Assembly: GCF_014650075.1 (NCBI RefSeq)
Contig: NZ_BMUG01000001.1
Span: forward strand, 572,710 to 636,709
DNA: 64,000 nucleotides
Source: Streptomyces microflavus
GTDB lineage: Bacteria > Actinomycetota > Actinomycetes > Streptomycetales > Streptomycetaceae
Direction: 5' to 3'
Shown: positions 54,440 through 62,863 of the stretch, one piece after another
How positions within the stretch are numbered: position 1 is the first letter of the stretch
Layout: every line of letters starts with the position of its first letter
Program-made: the position numbers and the translations under genes
The notes under the pieces: model-generated
What the model saw: only the letters and a program-made list of their open reading frames with translations
What the model was told of the DNA's origin: nothing
Databases searched by the model: none

Positions 54440-55757
54440 CCCGGGCCCGGGGCGCCCCGAGGCGCTCCGGCGCCATGCGCCCCGCCACGTGGTACCCCAG
54501 CCCGCCCAGCGCCGTCAGCACGGCCAGCACCGCCCACAGCAGCAGGGTGTGATCCTCGATCAGGGCCCCGACGAGCGCCGGCCCGGTGATGGCCGACACC
54601 GTCCAGGTGAGGTTGACGACGGAGAGGTAGCGGCCCCGGGCGCGGCGGGGCGCCACGGTCGCGGAGACGGCCGTCATGGCGGGGGTCGCCGCCATCTGCC
54701 CGAAGGTGAACAGGGCGACGGCCGCGAAGACCAGGGCCACCCCCACCGCGCTCCCCGCCGCCGGGAGGACCGCCAGGAGCAGGAGGGTGGCGAGCATCAG
54801 GGCGGCGCTGCGGACGACCACCCGGCTGCGCCGGACCGTGGCCAGCCGGGCGGTGAGGGCGGACTGCGCCACCACGATCAGCAGGGCGTTGAGGGTGAAC
54901 GCGGTCGAGGGCAGCCAGGGCGGCAGTCCTCGCACCGCCACCAGGTAGACCGGCAGCACCGTGGTGGGGATCAGCCAGGCGAAGACGAACGCGGTCTGCG
55001 CCCCGATCAGCACGAACACCGTCCGGTCGCCCAGCAGGGACCGCCAGCCGCCTTCCTCGTCACCCGCCGATTCGTCCGCCGCCCCGCCCGTTGCCTTCGG
55101 AGCGGCGGCTTCCGGCGGGGGAGCGGCGGCGGTCCGTACCCCGCGCCCCGGGTAGGCGAAGAGCAGCGCCGTGATCGCGCTGGTGCCCGCGTTCACCACC
55201 ACGATCAGCACGGCCGCGCCGGACCAGCCGGTGCCCAGCAGGGCGCCGCCGGCCGCACCGCCGAGGCCCACGCTCGCGTTCTTCCCGGCGGCGGTGAACG
55301 CGTACCACCGGTCGAGCTCCTCACCCTCGGCCAGGTCGGCGACGAAGGCGGGCCACGCCACCCAGTACAGGCGCTCCGCGCACAGGACCACGAAGAGGAC
55401 CACCACCAGCGAGGCCTGGCTGTCGACGAGCAGGTAGCAGAGGAAACCGACGGTCGAGATCAGGTTGTTGGCGACCAGGGAGGCCTTGGGGCCCCAGCGG
55501 TCCACGGCGATCCCGGCCAGCGGCGCCACCGGCAGGGAGAGCAGCGTCGCCAGGCTCGTCCCGTACCCCACCTGCTGGACCGTCAGGTCGGTGGTCAGCA
55601 GGAAGAACAGGAAGTTCAACGGGATGAACATCCCCACGCCGAAGGAGTCCAGCGCCGTCGCGGTGACGATCCTTCCGTTCCCGGACAGGCGCGGGACCCC
55701 GAGACGGTCGGCCAGGCGGGCCTTCCTGGAGCGGGGGGCGTGCTCGTCCTCCGTCAC
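54315..55757 (-). CDS. MFS exporter of the accessory cluster
   Basis: The product is 480 residues with about 12 hydrophobic segments, a Pro/Ala-rich cytoplasmic loop in the middle (about 200-230) and an Arg/Gly/Pro-rich tail of roughly 40 residues. That tail is the part overlapping the convergent FGE gene, and it may be an extension gained by loss of an earlier stop. The GTG at 55757 overlaps the ribA stop (GTGA), so it is the last gene of the operon. It likely exports the product or gives self-resistance. Confidence 0.85.
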   Translation of the reverse strand: MTEDEHAPRSRKARLADRLGVPRLSGNGRIVTATALDSFGVGMFIPLNFLFFLLTTDLTVQQVGYGTSLATLLSLPVAPLAGIAVDRWGPKASLVANNLISTVGFLCYLLVDSQASLVVVLFVVLCAERLYWVAWPAFVADLAEGEELDRWYAFTAAGKNASVGLGGAAGGALLGTGWSGAAVLIVVVNAGTSAITALLFAYPGRGVRTAAAPPPEAAAPKATGGAADESAGDEEGGWRSLLGDRTVFVLIGAQTAFVFAWLIPTTVLPVYLVAVRGLPPWLPSTAFTLNALLIVVAQSALTARLATVRRSRVVVRSAALMLATLLLLAVLPAAGSAVGVALVFAAVALFTFGQMAATPAMTAVSATVAPRRARGRYLSVVNLTWTVSAITGPALVGALIEDHTLLLWAVLAVLTALGGLGYHVAGRMAPERLGAPRARVTGPEPPAGSRHRSPTDPARTPRADGRTGRGPGRGRTRRPG

Positions 55758-56413
55758 GTCCGTTCGGCGTCGGGCAGCTCGATCCGGTGACCGGCGACCT
55801 CCCGCTTCGCCGTCAGATAGCCCCGGTTGCTGCCGCTCACGAACGCCCCGGTGGTGCGGGTTGAGCGCACCTCCATCCCGCAGTCGGTCAACTGCCGTGC
55901 CTTGTCGGGGTTGTTGGTGAGCAGCTTGACGGCGGTCACGGAGAGCGCGGCGAGCATCTGGGCGGCGGGCCGGTAGTCCCGCAGGTCGTCGGCGAAGTTC
56001 AGCTTCCGGTTCGCCTCGAAGGTGTCGAGCCCGCCGTCCTGGAGGATGTACGCGTCCAGCTTGTTGTACAGGCCGATGCCCCGGCCCTCCTGGCGGAGGT
56101 AGAGGAGGATCCCTCCCTGGGCGGCGAGGAGGTCGATGGCCTCCCGGAGCTGCGGCCCGCAGTCGCAGCGCCCGGAGCCGAACACATCGCCGGTCAGGCA
56201 CTCGGAGTGCACCCGCACCAGCGGGACCTCCTGCTGCCGCTCCCCGAAGACCAGGGCGATGTGCTCCCTGCCGTCCACGAGACCGGTGAAGCTCATCATG
56301 CGCGCCGTCACCGTGCCCGCCCCGGTCTCCACCGGTACGGCTACGTCGGCGCGGATCTTGCCGGGCAGCAAGGGGTACCGGTACCCGGCCGCTGTCGGAA
56401 TCGTGCTGCTCAT
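55754..56413 (-). CDS. ribA: GTP cyclohydrolase II (stand-alone)
   Basis: The product is 219 residues. The zinc site includes GDVFGSGRCDCGPQL, and RQEGRGIGLYNKL plus NPDKARQL complete the active site. It opens the GTP ring to a diaminopyrimidinone ribotide, the first step of riboflavin and of azapteridine antibiotics. Housekeeping Streptomyces enzymes are usually fused as RibBA in the rib operon, so a stand-alone copy in this operon points to a dedicated pathway. The ATG at 56413 has GGAGGA upstream and overlaps the preceding stop. Confidence 0.92.
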   Translation of the reverse strand: MSSTIPTAAGYRYPLLPGKIRADVAVPVETGAGTVTARMMSFTGLVDGREHIALVFGERQQEVPLVRVHSECLTGDVFGSGRCDCGPQLREAIDLLAAQGGILLYLRQEGRGIGLYNKLDAYILQDGGLDTFEANRKLNFADDLRDYRPAAQMLAALSVTAVKLLTNNPDKARQLTDCGMEVRSTRTTGAFVSGSNRGYLTAKREVAGHRIELPDAERT

Positions 56414-57294
56414 GTGTCTCTTCCTCCAGGCCGGACGGGTGTTCCCGGGGGCGGGGGACCGGCGGTCACCGGCTCCCACAGGTGGGCGGGCAGGTCCCAG
56501 GTGTACTCGCGCCCCAGGTTCGCGGGGTCGAGCAGCGTTCCGTAGGTCGCCCGGTCGAGTTCGGGGACCTGGGTGCGGTGACAGCGGACCGCGCGCTCCT
56601 TGGCGGCCACGGTGTCGTCGGAGAGCGTGTGCCGCCGGGGCCGGGCGTGCTCCTTCGAGCCCCCGGGGAAGTGCTGCGCGAACCACTCGGTCAGGGCGAG
56701 CGGGTCCTCGTTGTGCCAGGTGTACGTGGACCAGGTGCCGTGGGCGCGGTGGCGGTTGCTCATGGCGAAGAGCTGGTACGGGTAGTCCGCGTAGAGCCGC
56801 ACCAGGGGAGGCCGTCCGGCGGCGGCGAGTTCGCGGCAGGCCGCCAGTCCGGTGTCGCGGACGGCCAGGTGGTCGGGGTGGTCCCCGATGGCGGCGGGCA
56901 GCCGCACCTCCCCGGCCCGGTCGATCCGCTGCCGCATCTCCCGGCGCAGGGCCCCGGTGTCCGGCGGGCCGGGCCGGTACTGGCCGTCCAGATGGGCCCA
57001 GGCGTCCAGGGCCACCCCCGTACCCCGGTAGGCCGCCGCGTCCTCGCGGAGCCGCTCCAGGGCGAACTCGCGTGACGTACGGGCTCCGAGGCGCTCGTCC
57101 CAGGGGGCGAGGAGGGCGGGGTCGTCGGGCACGCCGGCGAAGACGGTGACGGCCGCGCCGCCGGGCCGCAGGGCGCCGAAGGAGGAGAGCACCACGTCGT
57201 CGGCGTGCGGCGAGAACAGCAGGACGGTGGTCGGGCGGGTGGCCGTTGCCCGTTCGGCGTCAGCGGTCACCGGCCTTTCGGCATCAGCGGTCAT
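56410..57294 (-). CDS. PIG-L family (LmbE-like) deacetylase
   Basis: The product is 294 residues. LLFSPHADDVVLSS (the AHPDD-type metal motif) and GDHPDHLAVRD (HPDH) are present. This zinc family deacetylates N-acetyl-glucosaminyl groups (mycothiol MshB, teicoplanin-type deacylases). The N-terminus has a short direct duplication, MTADAERPVTADAERA. The ATG at 57294 overlaps the upstream stop (ATGA). In this operon it probably unmasks an amine on a sugar. Confidence 0.9.
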   Translation of the reverse strand: MTADAERPVTADAERATATRPTTVLLFSPHADDVVLSSFGALRPGGAAVTVFAGVPDDPALLAPWDERLGARTSREFALERLREDAAAYRGTGVALDAWAHLDGQYRPGPPDTGALRREMRQRIDRAGEVRLPAAIGDHPDHLAVRDTGLAACRELAAAGRPPLVRLYADYPYQLFAMSNRHRAHGTWSTYTWHNEDPLALTEWFAQHFPGGSKEHARPRRHTLSDDTVAAKERAVRCHRTQVPELDRATYGTLLDPANLGREYTWDLPAHLWEPVTAGPPPPGTPVRPGGRDT

Positions 57295-58463
57295 CGCTCC
57301 TCCAGCGTCAGCGGGTGGGACCAGATCAGCGCGGCGTCGGGAAGGGCGGCGAGCTGATCCGGCGGGAGGGGTGCGGGGCGGCCGTACGCCTCCCGGTCCT
57401 CGAAACCGGCCCGCAGGCCGTCCTCGGCCAGGCCCATCAGCGGGCTCACCCGGTGCAGCGCCCACAACCGCAGGTCGGCGCGGTCGGCGGTGCCGCCGAG
57501 GACCAGGCTGCGCAGACAGAGCCGGATCCGGTCGTCCCCGGCGCCGGGTGCCCGGCCGGCCGGGGTGTGCAGGGCCATGAGGTAGGCGGCGTACCAGATC
57601 TCCTCGCACAGGGCGCCGAGGAGGGCGCTCGGGGCGCGCAGGGCCGCGACCGCCCGCGCCGAGCGGCGCAGGCTCCGCCCGTCCAGCCCCGCCTCCCGCA
57701 GATAGCCCTCCCGCGAACTCCGGCGCGGCGTCCGGGTGTCGGCGGCAAGGACCAGCTGGACCCGGCCCTTGAACAGGTGGACGAGCACGTCGGGCGCCGC
57801 CGCCACCGGTCCCGCCGGGTCGGGCCCCGCGGCCGTGTCGTCGGCGAAGCAGGCGGAGTGCCGGGGTCCGTACACGTCGTTGCCGACCAGGCTGGTCCCG
57901 TCGGCGTGCTCCACCCAGTGCGGTACGGGGATCAGCACCCGCCGCCCGCGCCGGCCGAGTTCGCGGGCGAGGACGGTGTCGTCCGGGTCGGGGCCGGTGA
58001 CGTCCGGCGGTACGGCAGCCAGCAGCGCGTCCACGTCCGCGCGGGGCAGCACGAGGGCCAGGCTGGGGGTCCACTCGCCCGGTACGGCGGGCACCCAGGA
58101 GGCGCCCTGGAGGGCCGCTGCACGGGTGGCCGCGCCGTTCCAGGAGTTCCAGTTGGCGTACAGGGCCAGCGGGGTATCGGGTAACTCCCGTACGGCGTGG
58201 GCGACCTGGGCGGCGAACTCCCGGCACGGCACCACGTCGTCCTGGAGCACGACGTGATGGGTGGCGCCCGGTGCCACCGCGGCCCAGGCCGCCCGTGCCG
58301 TCCGCAGTGCCCCGGGCCCGGCCTCGGGCGAGGGGTCGACGACCACCCGGGTGCCCCATGCGGGCAGCGAGGCGGCCAGCCGGGCCGCCTCCGCCGCCCG
58401 GCGCGGGTGGGCCATCACGGCTGCGCTGATCACCGCCGTGGAGGTGACACTCTCAGTCGGCAC
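57291..58463 (-). CDS. GT-A-like glycosyltransferase (tentative)
   Basis: The product is 390 residues. The first 120 have the feel of a GT-A nucleotide-sugar domain: VISAAVMAHPRRAAEAARLAASL, then HHVVLQDDVVPC with a DxD-like Asp pair, and a WNSWNG/ WVPAVPGEW block. The C-terminal half is helical and unlike families I know. Codon 58182-58184 (minus strand) is TTA, so translation may depend on bldA. The GTG at 58463 has AAGGGG about 7 bases upstream; it overlaps the GT2 gene by 11 bases and the PIG-L gene by 4. Confidence 0.65.
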   Translation of the reverse strand: MPTESVTSTAVISAAVMAHPRRAAEAARLAASLPAWGTRVVVDPSPEAGPGALRTARAAWAAVAPGATHHVVLQDDVVPCREFAAQVAHAVRELPDTPLALYANWNSWNGAATRAAALQGASWVPAVPGEWTPSLALVLPRADVDALLAAVPPDVTGPDPDDTVLARELGRRGRRVLIPVPHWVEHADGTSLVGNDVYGPRHSACFADDTAAGPDPAGPVAAAPDVLVHLFKGRVQLVLAADTRTPRRSSREGYLREAGLDGRSLRRSARAVAALRAPSALLGALCEEIWYAAYLMALHTPAGRAPGAGDDRIRLCLRSLVLGGTADRADLRLWALHRVSPLMGLAEDGLRAGFEDREAYGRPAPLPPDQLAALPDAALIWSHPLTLEER

Positions 58464-59646
58464 GACGGACCCCTTCCGGAGCCGGAGCCGGAGCCGGAGC
58501 AGGGGCCGGTGCAGGGGCCGGGTTCGCCGAGGCGCCGTCCCCGTCCCGCACGCTGTGCCAGCCCCGCCGCCCCCTGGCCCACTCGTACAGGGCGAGGTAC
58601 ACGGCGAGGGACCCCAGCATGTGCCAGGGCACGACGAGGGCCCAGCCGACCGCGTCCGTACGCTGCCGGTAGGCCGCCTCGCGCCGGGCGCCCAGGACGC
58701 AGGCCGCGTCCGCCAGCACCAGGGCGAGCGCCGCCGGGCGCAGGGCGCGTACGGCGACGGCACCTCCGCACACCAGGGGCAGCGCGGCCCTGGCCGCCAG
58801 CGAGCCGACCGTGACGGCGCCCAGCAGCCTTCCCCGGGGCGGGAGTCCGGCCCAGCTCACGGCGACCGCGCGCAGCTGCCCCCGGGTCCAGCGGGCCCGC
58901 TGGCGCAGTGCGGCGGCGGGCCGCTCGGTGGCGCTGACCCGCGAGGGCGAGGCGAGGAAGCCGGTCGCCACCCCGGCCCCCATCAGCCGCAGGGACCAGT
59001 GGTAGGACTCCTCCACGTCGTCGGAGCGCACCGGCCGCACCAGGTCCCATGTGGAGGCCCAGGCGTAGACGGAGCTGCCCGCCACGACATGGACGCCCGC
59101 CAGCCGCTTGAGCCCGCGCACGGAGGCGTGCCACACCGCGTCCTCGCCCGCCTTGGCACGCGCGGCGAGACCGGCCCCCGGCTCACTGATCTCCTCGGCC
59201 TGGACGAGCGCGTTGCCCCGCTCCAGCGCGAGGACGGCCTCGGCCGCCTGGCCGGGCGCCGGGACCACGTCGGCGTCGAGGATGGCGATCACCTCGCCCT
59301 CGGCGTACGGGAAGGCGTGGTTCAGCGCCGCACCCTTGGGGCTCATGTCCGGCAGCCTCAGCAGCCGCCAGTCCAGCCCGGCCCGCCGGTACGCGGCCAT
59401 CGCCGCGCCCGCCCGCGCCGCGTCCTGGTCCCCGGCGGCGCCCGCCTCGACGAGCCAGAGCACCTGGAGCAGCTCGTCCGGGTACTCCAGGGCCGCCACC
59501 GCGCGCGCCGAGCGCTCGAAGGTGGCCGCGCTCTCGCGGTAGAGGGGCGTCAGCACGGTCAGCCGGCGGGTGGGGCGCCCGCCGGGCTCCACGCCTTCCA
59601 CCGCGTACGGCTCCAGGGGCCTCGTCGGTACCAGCAGATCGGTCAT
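58453..59646 (-). CDS. Membrane-bound GT2 glycosyltransferase
   Basis: The product is 397 residues. It has a GT2 domain with RLTVLTPLYRES, LDADVVP (DxD) and QRARW, the QxxRW motif of processive membrane GT2 enzymes such as cellulose, chitin and hyaluronan synthases. At least three hydrophobic helices follow (about 280-370), then a Pro-Ala repeat tail. The ATG at 59646 shares one base with the WD40 stop, so the genes are coupled. It probably builds or attaches a sugar chain at the membrane. Confidence 0.88.
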   Translation of the reverse strand: MTDLLVPTRPLEPYAVEGVEPGGRPTRRLTVLTPLYRESAATFERSARAVAALEYPDELLQVLWLVEAGAAGDQDAARAGAAMAAYRRAGLDWRLLRLPDMSPKGAALNHAFPYAEGEVIAILDADVVPAPGQAAEAVLALERGNALVQAEEISEPGAGLAARAKAGEDAVWHASVRGLKRLAGVHVVAGSSVYAWASTWDLVRPVRSDDVEESYHWSLRLMGAGVATGFLASPSRVSATERPAAALRQRARWTRGQLRAVAVSWAGLPPRGRLLGAVTVGSLAARAALPLVCGGAVAVRALRPAALALVLADAACVLGARREAAYRQRTDAVGWALVVPWHMLGSLAVYLALYEWARGRRGWHSVRDGDGASANPAPAPAPAPAPAPAPEGVRRAD

Positions 59647-61352
59647 CACACGGTCCGCGAGGCGTCCGGCGCGACCTCGTGGACGGCCCCGTCGTAGGAG
59701 GAGGCCAGGAAGACGCCGCGCCCGCTGTCGTACGTCAGGGAGGAGACCCCCGATGTGGTCGGGCGGACATCGGTGGACCAGCGGCCGGTCTCCCGGTCGT
59801 AGACCGTGACGCGCCCGTTGTAGGCGCCGATCGCGATGTAGCGGCCCTGCTCGTCGGCGCTGACGCACTTGAGGGAGTGGCGGTGCGGGGTGGGGACCTC
59901 GGTGGAGGTGAAGTCGGGGCCCCACAGGCGCAGGACGAGGTCGCGCGAGACGCTGGCGAACCAGCCGTCGCCGCCCAGCCCGACGCAGCCGTTGGCGATC
60001 ATGCCGTGCGCCTCCGCCAGGGCGTGGACCCGGGTCAGCCCGGCCGTCTCGTGCCAGGCCGCGCCGCCGTCCGCCGAGACCGAGAAGATCAGGTCGCCGG
60101 AGAGCGCGACGCCCTTCACCGCGTTGGAGTGCAGGGGGACGTCCCGGACATGCTCCAGGGTGCCGTCGTCGGACTCCGCCAGCACGACGCCCTCGCCGGT
60201 GTACGCCCCGACCACGACATGGCGCCTGCCGTCCCGCTCGAAGGCGGCCGCGCAGTTCAGCGGGGAGCGGTGCTGGTGGACCGGGGCGCCGGTGAGCGCG
60301 TCGAAGACGGTCCCGAGCTGTCCTCCGGTGACGACCGTGGAGCCGACGGGTGTGAGGAAGTTGCAGAGGCTGTCCGGCTGCGCGTGCACCTCGCCGTCCC
60401 GCCACAGCGTCCCCGCGTCACCGATGGTGTAGACCGAATCCCCGTGTACGGCAACGGCGTTGAGGCCCCAGGTGGGGGCGACGGGGTCTTCGCTCCACAG
60501 GCCCTTGGCGAAGTCGTAGCGGTGGTAGCTGTCGCCGAACGTGCCGAAGACGATCTCGGAGCCCGCGGCGAAGGCGCAGGTGCGCGGCCAGACGACGGGC
60601 GGCAGGGCGACGCTGTCGCGCAGCTGCGGGGTCCCGGCGGACACGTCCCACAGCCGCATGGTGCGGTCGTAGCTCAGGCTGATGAGCAGGCCCCGCTCCT
60701 CGCCCAGCACCACCCGCTTGATGCCCGCGTCATGGGCGGGCACGAAGTGCCGTTCCCCGCCCCGGAGGACGATGAGTTCCCCCTCGTCGTTCCCGGCGTA
60801 GACCGTGCCGTTCCCGCCGATGGCGACGGTGTCGGTCTCCACCCCGCCGAGGTCCAGGTCCTCGACGAGGCCGCCGGTCGCCAGGGACCAGCGCTTGATC
60901 GTCCCGTCGTCGCTGGAGCTGATGATCTCCCGGCCGTCGTGGCTCCAGGCCACGGAGATGACATCCGCCGTGTGCCCGCTGAAGACGTGCAGGAGGTCTC
61001 CGGTGAAGTCGAAGACCCTGACCCGGTGGTCGCGGGAGGCGGTGGCCACCTTCTCCTCGGTGGGATGGAAGGCGGACATCTCCACGTCGTCCTCGTGGTG
61101 GCCGAGCACCGCCCGCAGCCGCATGTCGGGCACCGACCAGATGCGGGCGCTGTAGTCGCTGGAGGAGGTCACCAGGAATCTGCCGTCGGGGCTGAAGGCG
61201 CACTGGTTGGCGAGGTGATCGTGGGCCACCCGGGCGAGCGGGACGCGGGTGCGCTGGTCCCAGAGGATGACGTGGTTGTCGTAACCGGCGGTGGCGACGT
61301 AGGAGTCCTCGTGGGCGGCGACGCCGCTGATGGGGCTGGAGTGGCGGATCAC
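59646..61352 (-). CDS. WD40-repeat protein (about two seven-bladed propellers)
   Basis: The product is 568 residues made of about 12-14 blades of roughly 40 residues, for example GYDNHVILWDQ, SSDYSARIWSV, SRDHRVRVFDF, SSDDGTIKRWSL and SYDRTMRLWDV. There is no signal peptide or transmembrane helix. WD40 proteins usually scaffold complexes; a WD-repeat protein (ToxC) is part of the toxoflavin gene set. The GTG at 61352 precedes the first blade. It lies 82 bases after the methyltransferase gene. Confidence 0.88.
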   Translation of the reverse strand: MIRHSSPISGVAAHEDSYVATAGYDNHVILWDQRTRVPLARVAHDHLANQCAFSPDGRFLVTSSSDYSARIWSVPDMRLRAVLGHHEDDVEMSAFHPTEEKVATASRDHRVRVFDFTGDLLHVFSGHTADVISVAWSHDGREIISSSDDGTIKRWSLATGGLVEDLDLGGVETDTVAIGGNGTVYAGNDEGELIVLRGGERHFVPAHDAGIKRVVLGEERGLLISLSYDRTMRLWDVSAGTPQLRDSVALPPVVWPRTCAFAAGSEIVFGTFGDSYHRYDFAKGLWSEDPVAPTWGLNAVAVHGDSVYTIGDAGTLWRDGEVHAQPDSLCNFLTPVGSTVVTGGQLGTVFDALTGAPVHQHRSPLNCAAAFERDGRRHVVVGAYTGEGVVLAESDDGTLEHVRDVPLHSNAVKGVALSGDLIFSVSADGGAAWHETAGLTRVHALAEAHGMIANGCVGLGGDGWFASVSRDLVLRLWGPDFTSTEVPTPHRHSLKCVSADEQGRYIAIGAYNGRVTVYDRETGRWSTDVRPTTSGVSSLTYDSGRGVFLASSYDGAVHEVAPDASRTV

Positions 61353-61434
61353 GGTGGGGTTCCCTTCGTGGGGCGCTTGCGGGCTCGTACGGGGGAGAAC
61401 ACGTGGTGCCAGGAGGAGAGGGGGGGAGGGGGCG

Positions 61435-62511
61435 TCAGATCCGGCGGTAGACCAGCCCGACACTTCCCCTTTTCCGTTGATAAGCGACGCCGTCCACCAG
61501 GAAATCCATGCGGGGCGGCACGAGGGTGCGCTGTCCGTCCGGTCGCCATTTCCCTTTCCCCGGTCCTGAGAACCAGGGCCGCACGGAACTCTCGATGAAT
61601 TCAGGCGAGGAAGTGACCAGGAGCAGATCGGTGGGAAGGCCGTCGACCACCGAAATGTCTTCGAGGTAGTAGAAGATTTCGGCGAGGAGATAGGCGTCGG
61701 CGGGGAGGTGCCGTTTCTCGGCGAGTTCCTCCACCGTGTCCGCCGTGATGCCGGCGGGGCCGAGGCGCCGGGAGAGTCTCCGCCGGAATTCGTCGTGGGG
61801 CTCGGTCGGGATCACCGTGAGGCCGGTCTCGCGGAGCGGAGCGGTCAGCGCCCCCTCGCAGGCGCCCGGCTCCACGACGGTGAACCCGGTGCCGCCCAGC
61901 GTCTCCCGCACCCAGCGGCAGGTGGCGGCGAGCCGTTCCCGCTCGTACGCCGAGGTGTCGAGCCCCCACGGGTCGGGCGGCACCTCCACCTGGCCGAGCG
62001 GGGCGTAGAGCAGGTAGTACAGGTGCTCGGCCTGCTGGGGCCCGAGGCTGAAGAACTGCTCGCAGGAGGGCGCGGTGGCGGTGATGACCCGCGGCTGTTC
62101 CCCGTCACCGCTCAGCAGCTCCGGCGGGAGCCGGTTGAGGGCGTCCAGCTTGGCGCCGAGGAGCCGCCCGTCGAGGGGGTGCGCACGGTCGACGGCGAAC
62201 TGGGAGTGGCCCGCGTGCCCGACCGCGTACCGTACGGGGCGTCCGCCCGCCGCTCGGGCCGCCAGCAGCCCCGAACGCGCCTGCGGTCCACGCCAGTCGG
62301 CCGGATTGTGCGCCCACCACACGCTGCCGTACTCCGCCGAGGAGCTCAGCTCCAAGGAGTCCGGCGTCCCGCCCGGATCCGCGGGCCCGGCCTCCCGCAG
62401 CAGCCGCGCGACCCGCGCGTCCAGCTCTTCCGGGGGAAGGGTGACCGTCCGCCCGCCGTGCCCGGTCAGGACGACGCACACGTTCTCTTCCGGTGAATCC
62501 AGAATGCTCAT
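61435..62511 (-). CDS. NodS-like SAM-dependent methyltransferase with N-terminal extension
   Basis: The product is 358 residues. Residues about 195-320 match the NodS-like class: DPWGLDTSAYERERLAATC, the SAM motif VVEPGACEGALTAPL, and LLAEIFYYLEDIS. NodS enzymes N-methylate deacetylated amino sugars. The first 190 residues form an unrecognised domain (VVLTGHGGRTVTLPPEELDA). The start is uncertain: ATG 62511 has only GAGTGA upstream, and the frame is open to 62694 through a 15-bp repeat block. It is the first gene of the operon behind a strong promoter. Confidence 0.75.
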   Translation of the reverse strand: MSILDSPEENVCVVLTGHGGRTVTLPPEELDARVARLLREAGPADPGGTPDSLELSSSAEYGSVWWAHNPADWRGPQARSGLLAARAAGGRPVRYAVGHAGHSQFAVDRAHPLDGRLLGAKLDALNRLPPELLSGDGEQPRVITATAPSCEQFFSLGPQQAEHLYYLLYAPLGQVEVPPDPWGLDTSAYERERLAATCRWVRETLGGTGFTVVEPGACEGALTAPLRETGLTVIPTEPHDEFRRRLSRRLGPAGITADTVEELAEKRHLPADAYLLAEIFYYLEDISVVDGLPTDLLLVTSSPEFIESSVRPWFSGPGKGKWRPDGQRTLVPPRMDFLVDGVAYQRKRGSVGLVYRRI

Positions 62512-62535
62512 GAATTCACTCAGGACGTCGACCAC

Positions 62536-62580
62536 GGAATGAGCAATGACGGAATGAGCTATGGCGGAATTACCTATGAC
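62536..62580. repeat. Three tandem 15-bp repeats before the methyltransferase
   Basis: Units at 62536-62550, 62551-62565 and 62566-62580 begin GGAAT and share ...ATG.C endings. They lie just downstream of the predicted transcription start. If the gene began further upstream they would encode a 5-residue peptide repeat (VIGNS-AIAHS-VIAHS). Confidence 0.75.
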
Positions 62581-62625
62581 GGCACGCAAAGCTACCCCCG
62601 TTTTCCCGTGCGGGATCGGAGTCGC

Positions 62626-62654
62626 ACTATAGGCACGGCCCCGATTTGAAGTAA
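62626..62654 (-). promoter_or_regulatory. Promoter of the methyltransferase operon
   Basis: -35 TTACTT (62649-62654) and -10 TATAGT (62626-62631) with a 17-base spacer on the minus strand, one of the best -10 matches in the window. The start would be near 62619, leaving a leader of about 108 bases. Confidence 0.6.
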
Positions 62655-62863
62655 AGGGCGCGATCATCCTCCCCGGCTGGGAAGATGGGGGCATTCATGC
62701 CTCTTTGCTCACCGGCCGGGCCGGGCTGTACCCGGTTACCGAGCGGATGTTATCGCAGCATTCTTTCAATATGTTGGTGCTGACTGAAAAGGCTTGCGTA
62801 AGAAATCCGTCATGTCGTCGGCGAACGGCGTGAACCTGCCAGGGCTGTTTCGGCCACCTCGCG

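Larger units (their letters stand above)
62512..62863. other. Control region between the SDR gene and the methyltransferase operon
   Basis: This 352-base stretch is distinctly AT-richer than the surroundings. It holds a promoter (62626-62654), three tandem 15-bp repeats (62536-62580) and an AT-rich block (about 62750-62800). No separate gene is supported. The SDR gene ends at its right border; I see no strong terminator for it. Confidence 0.6.
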
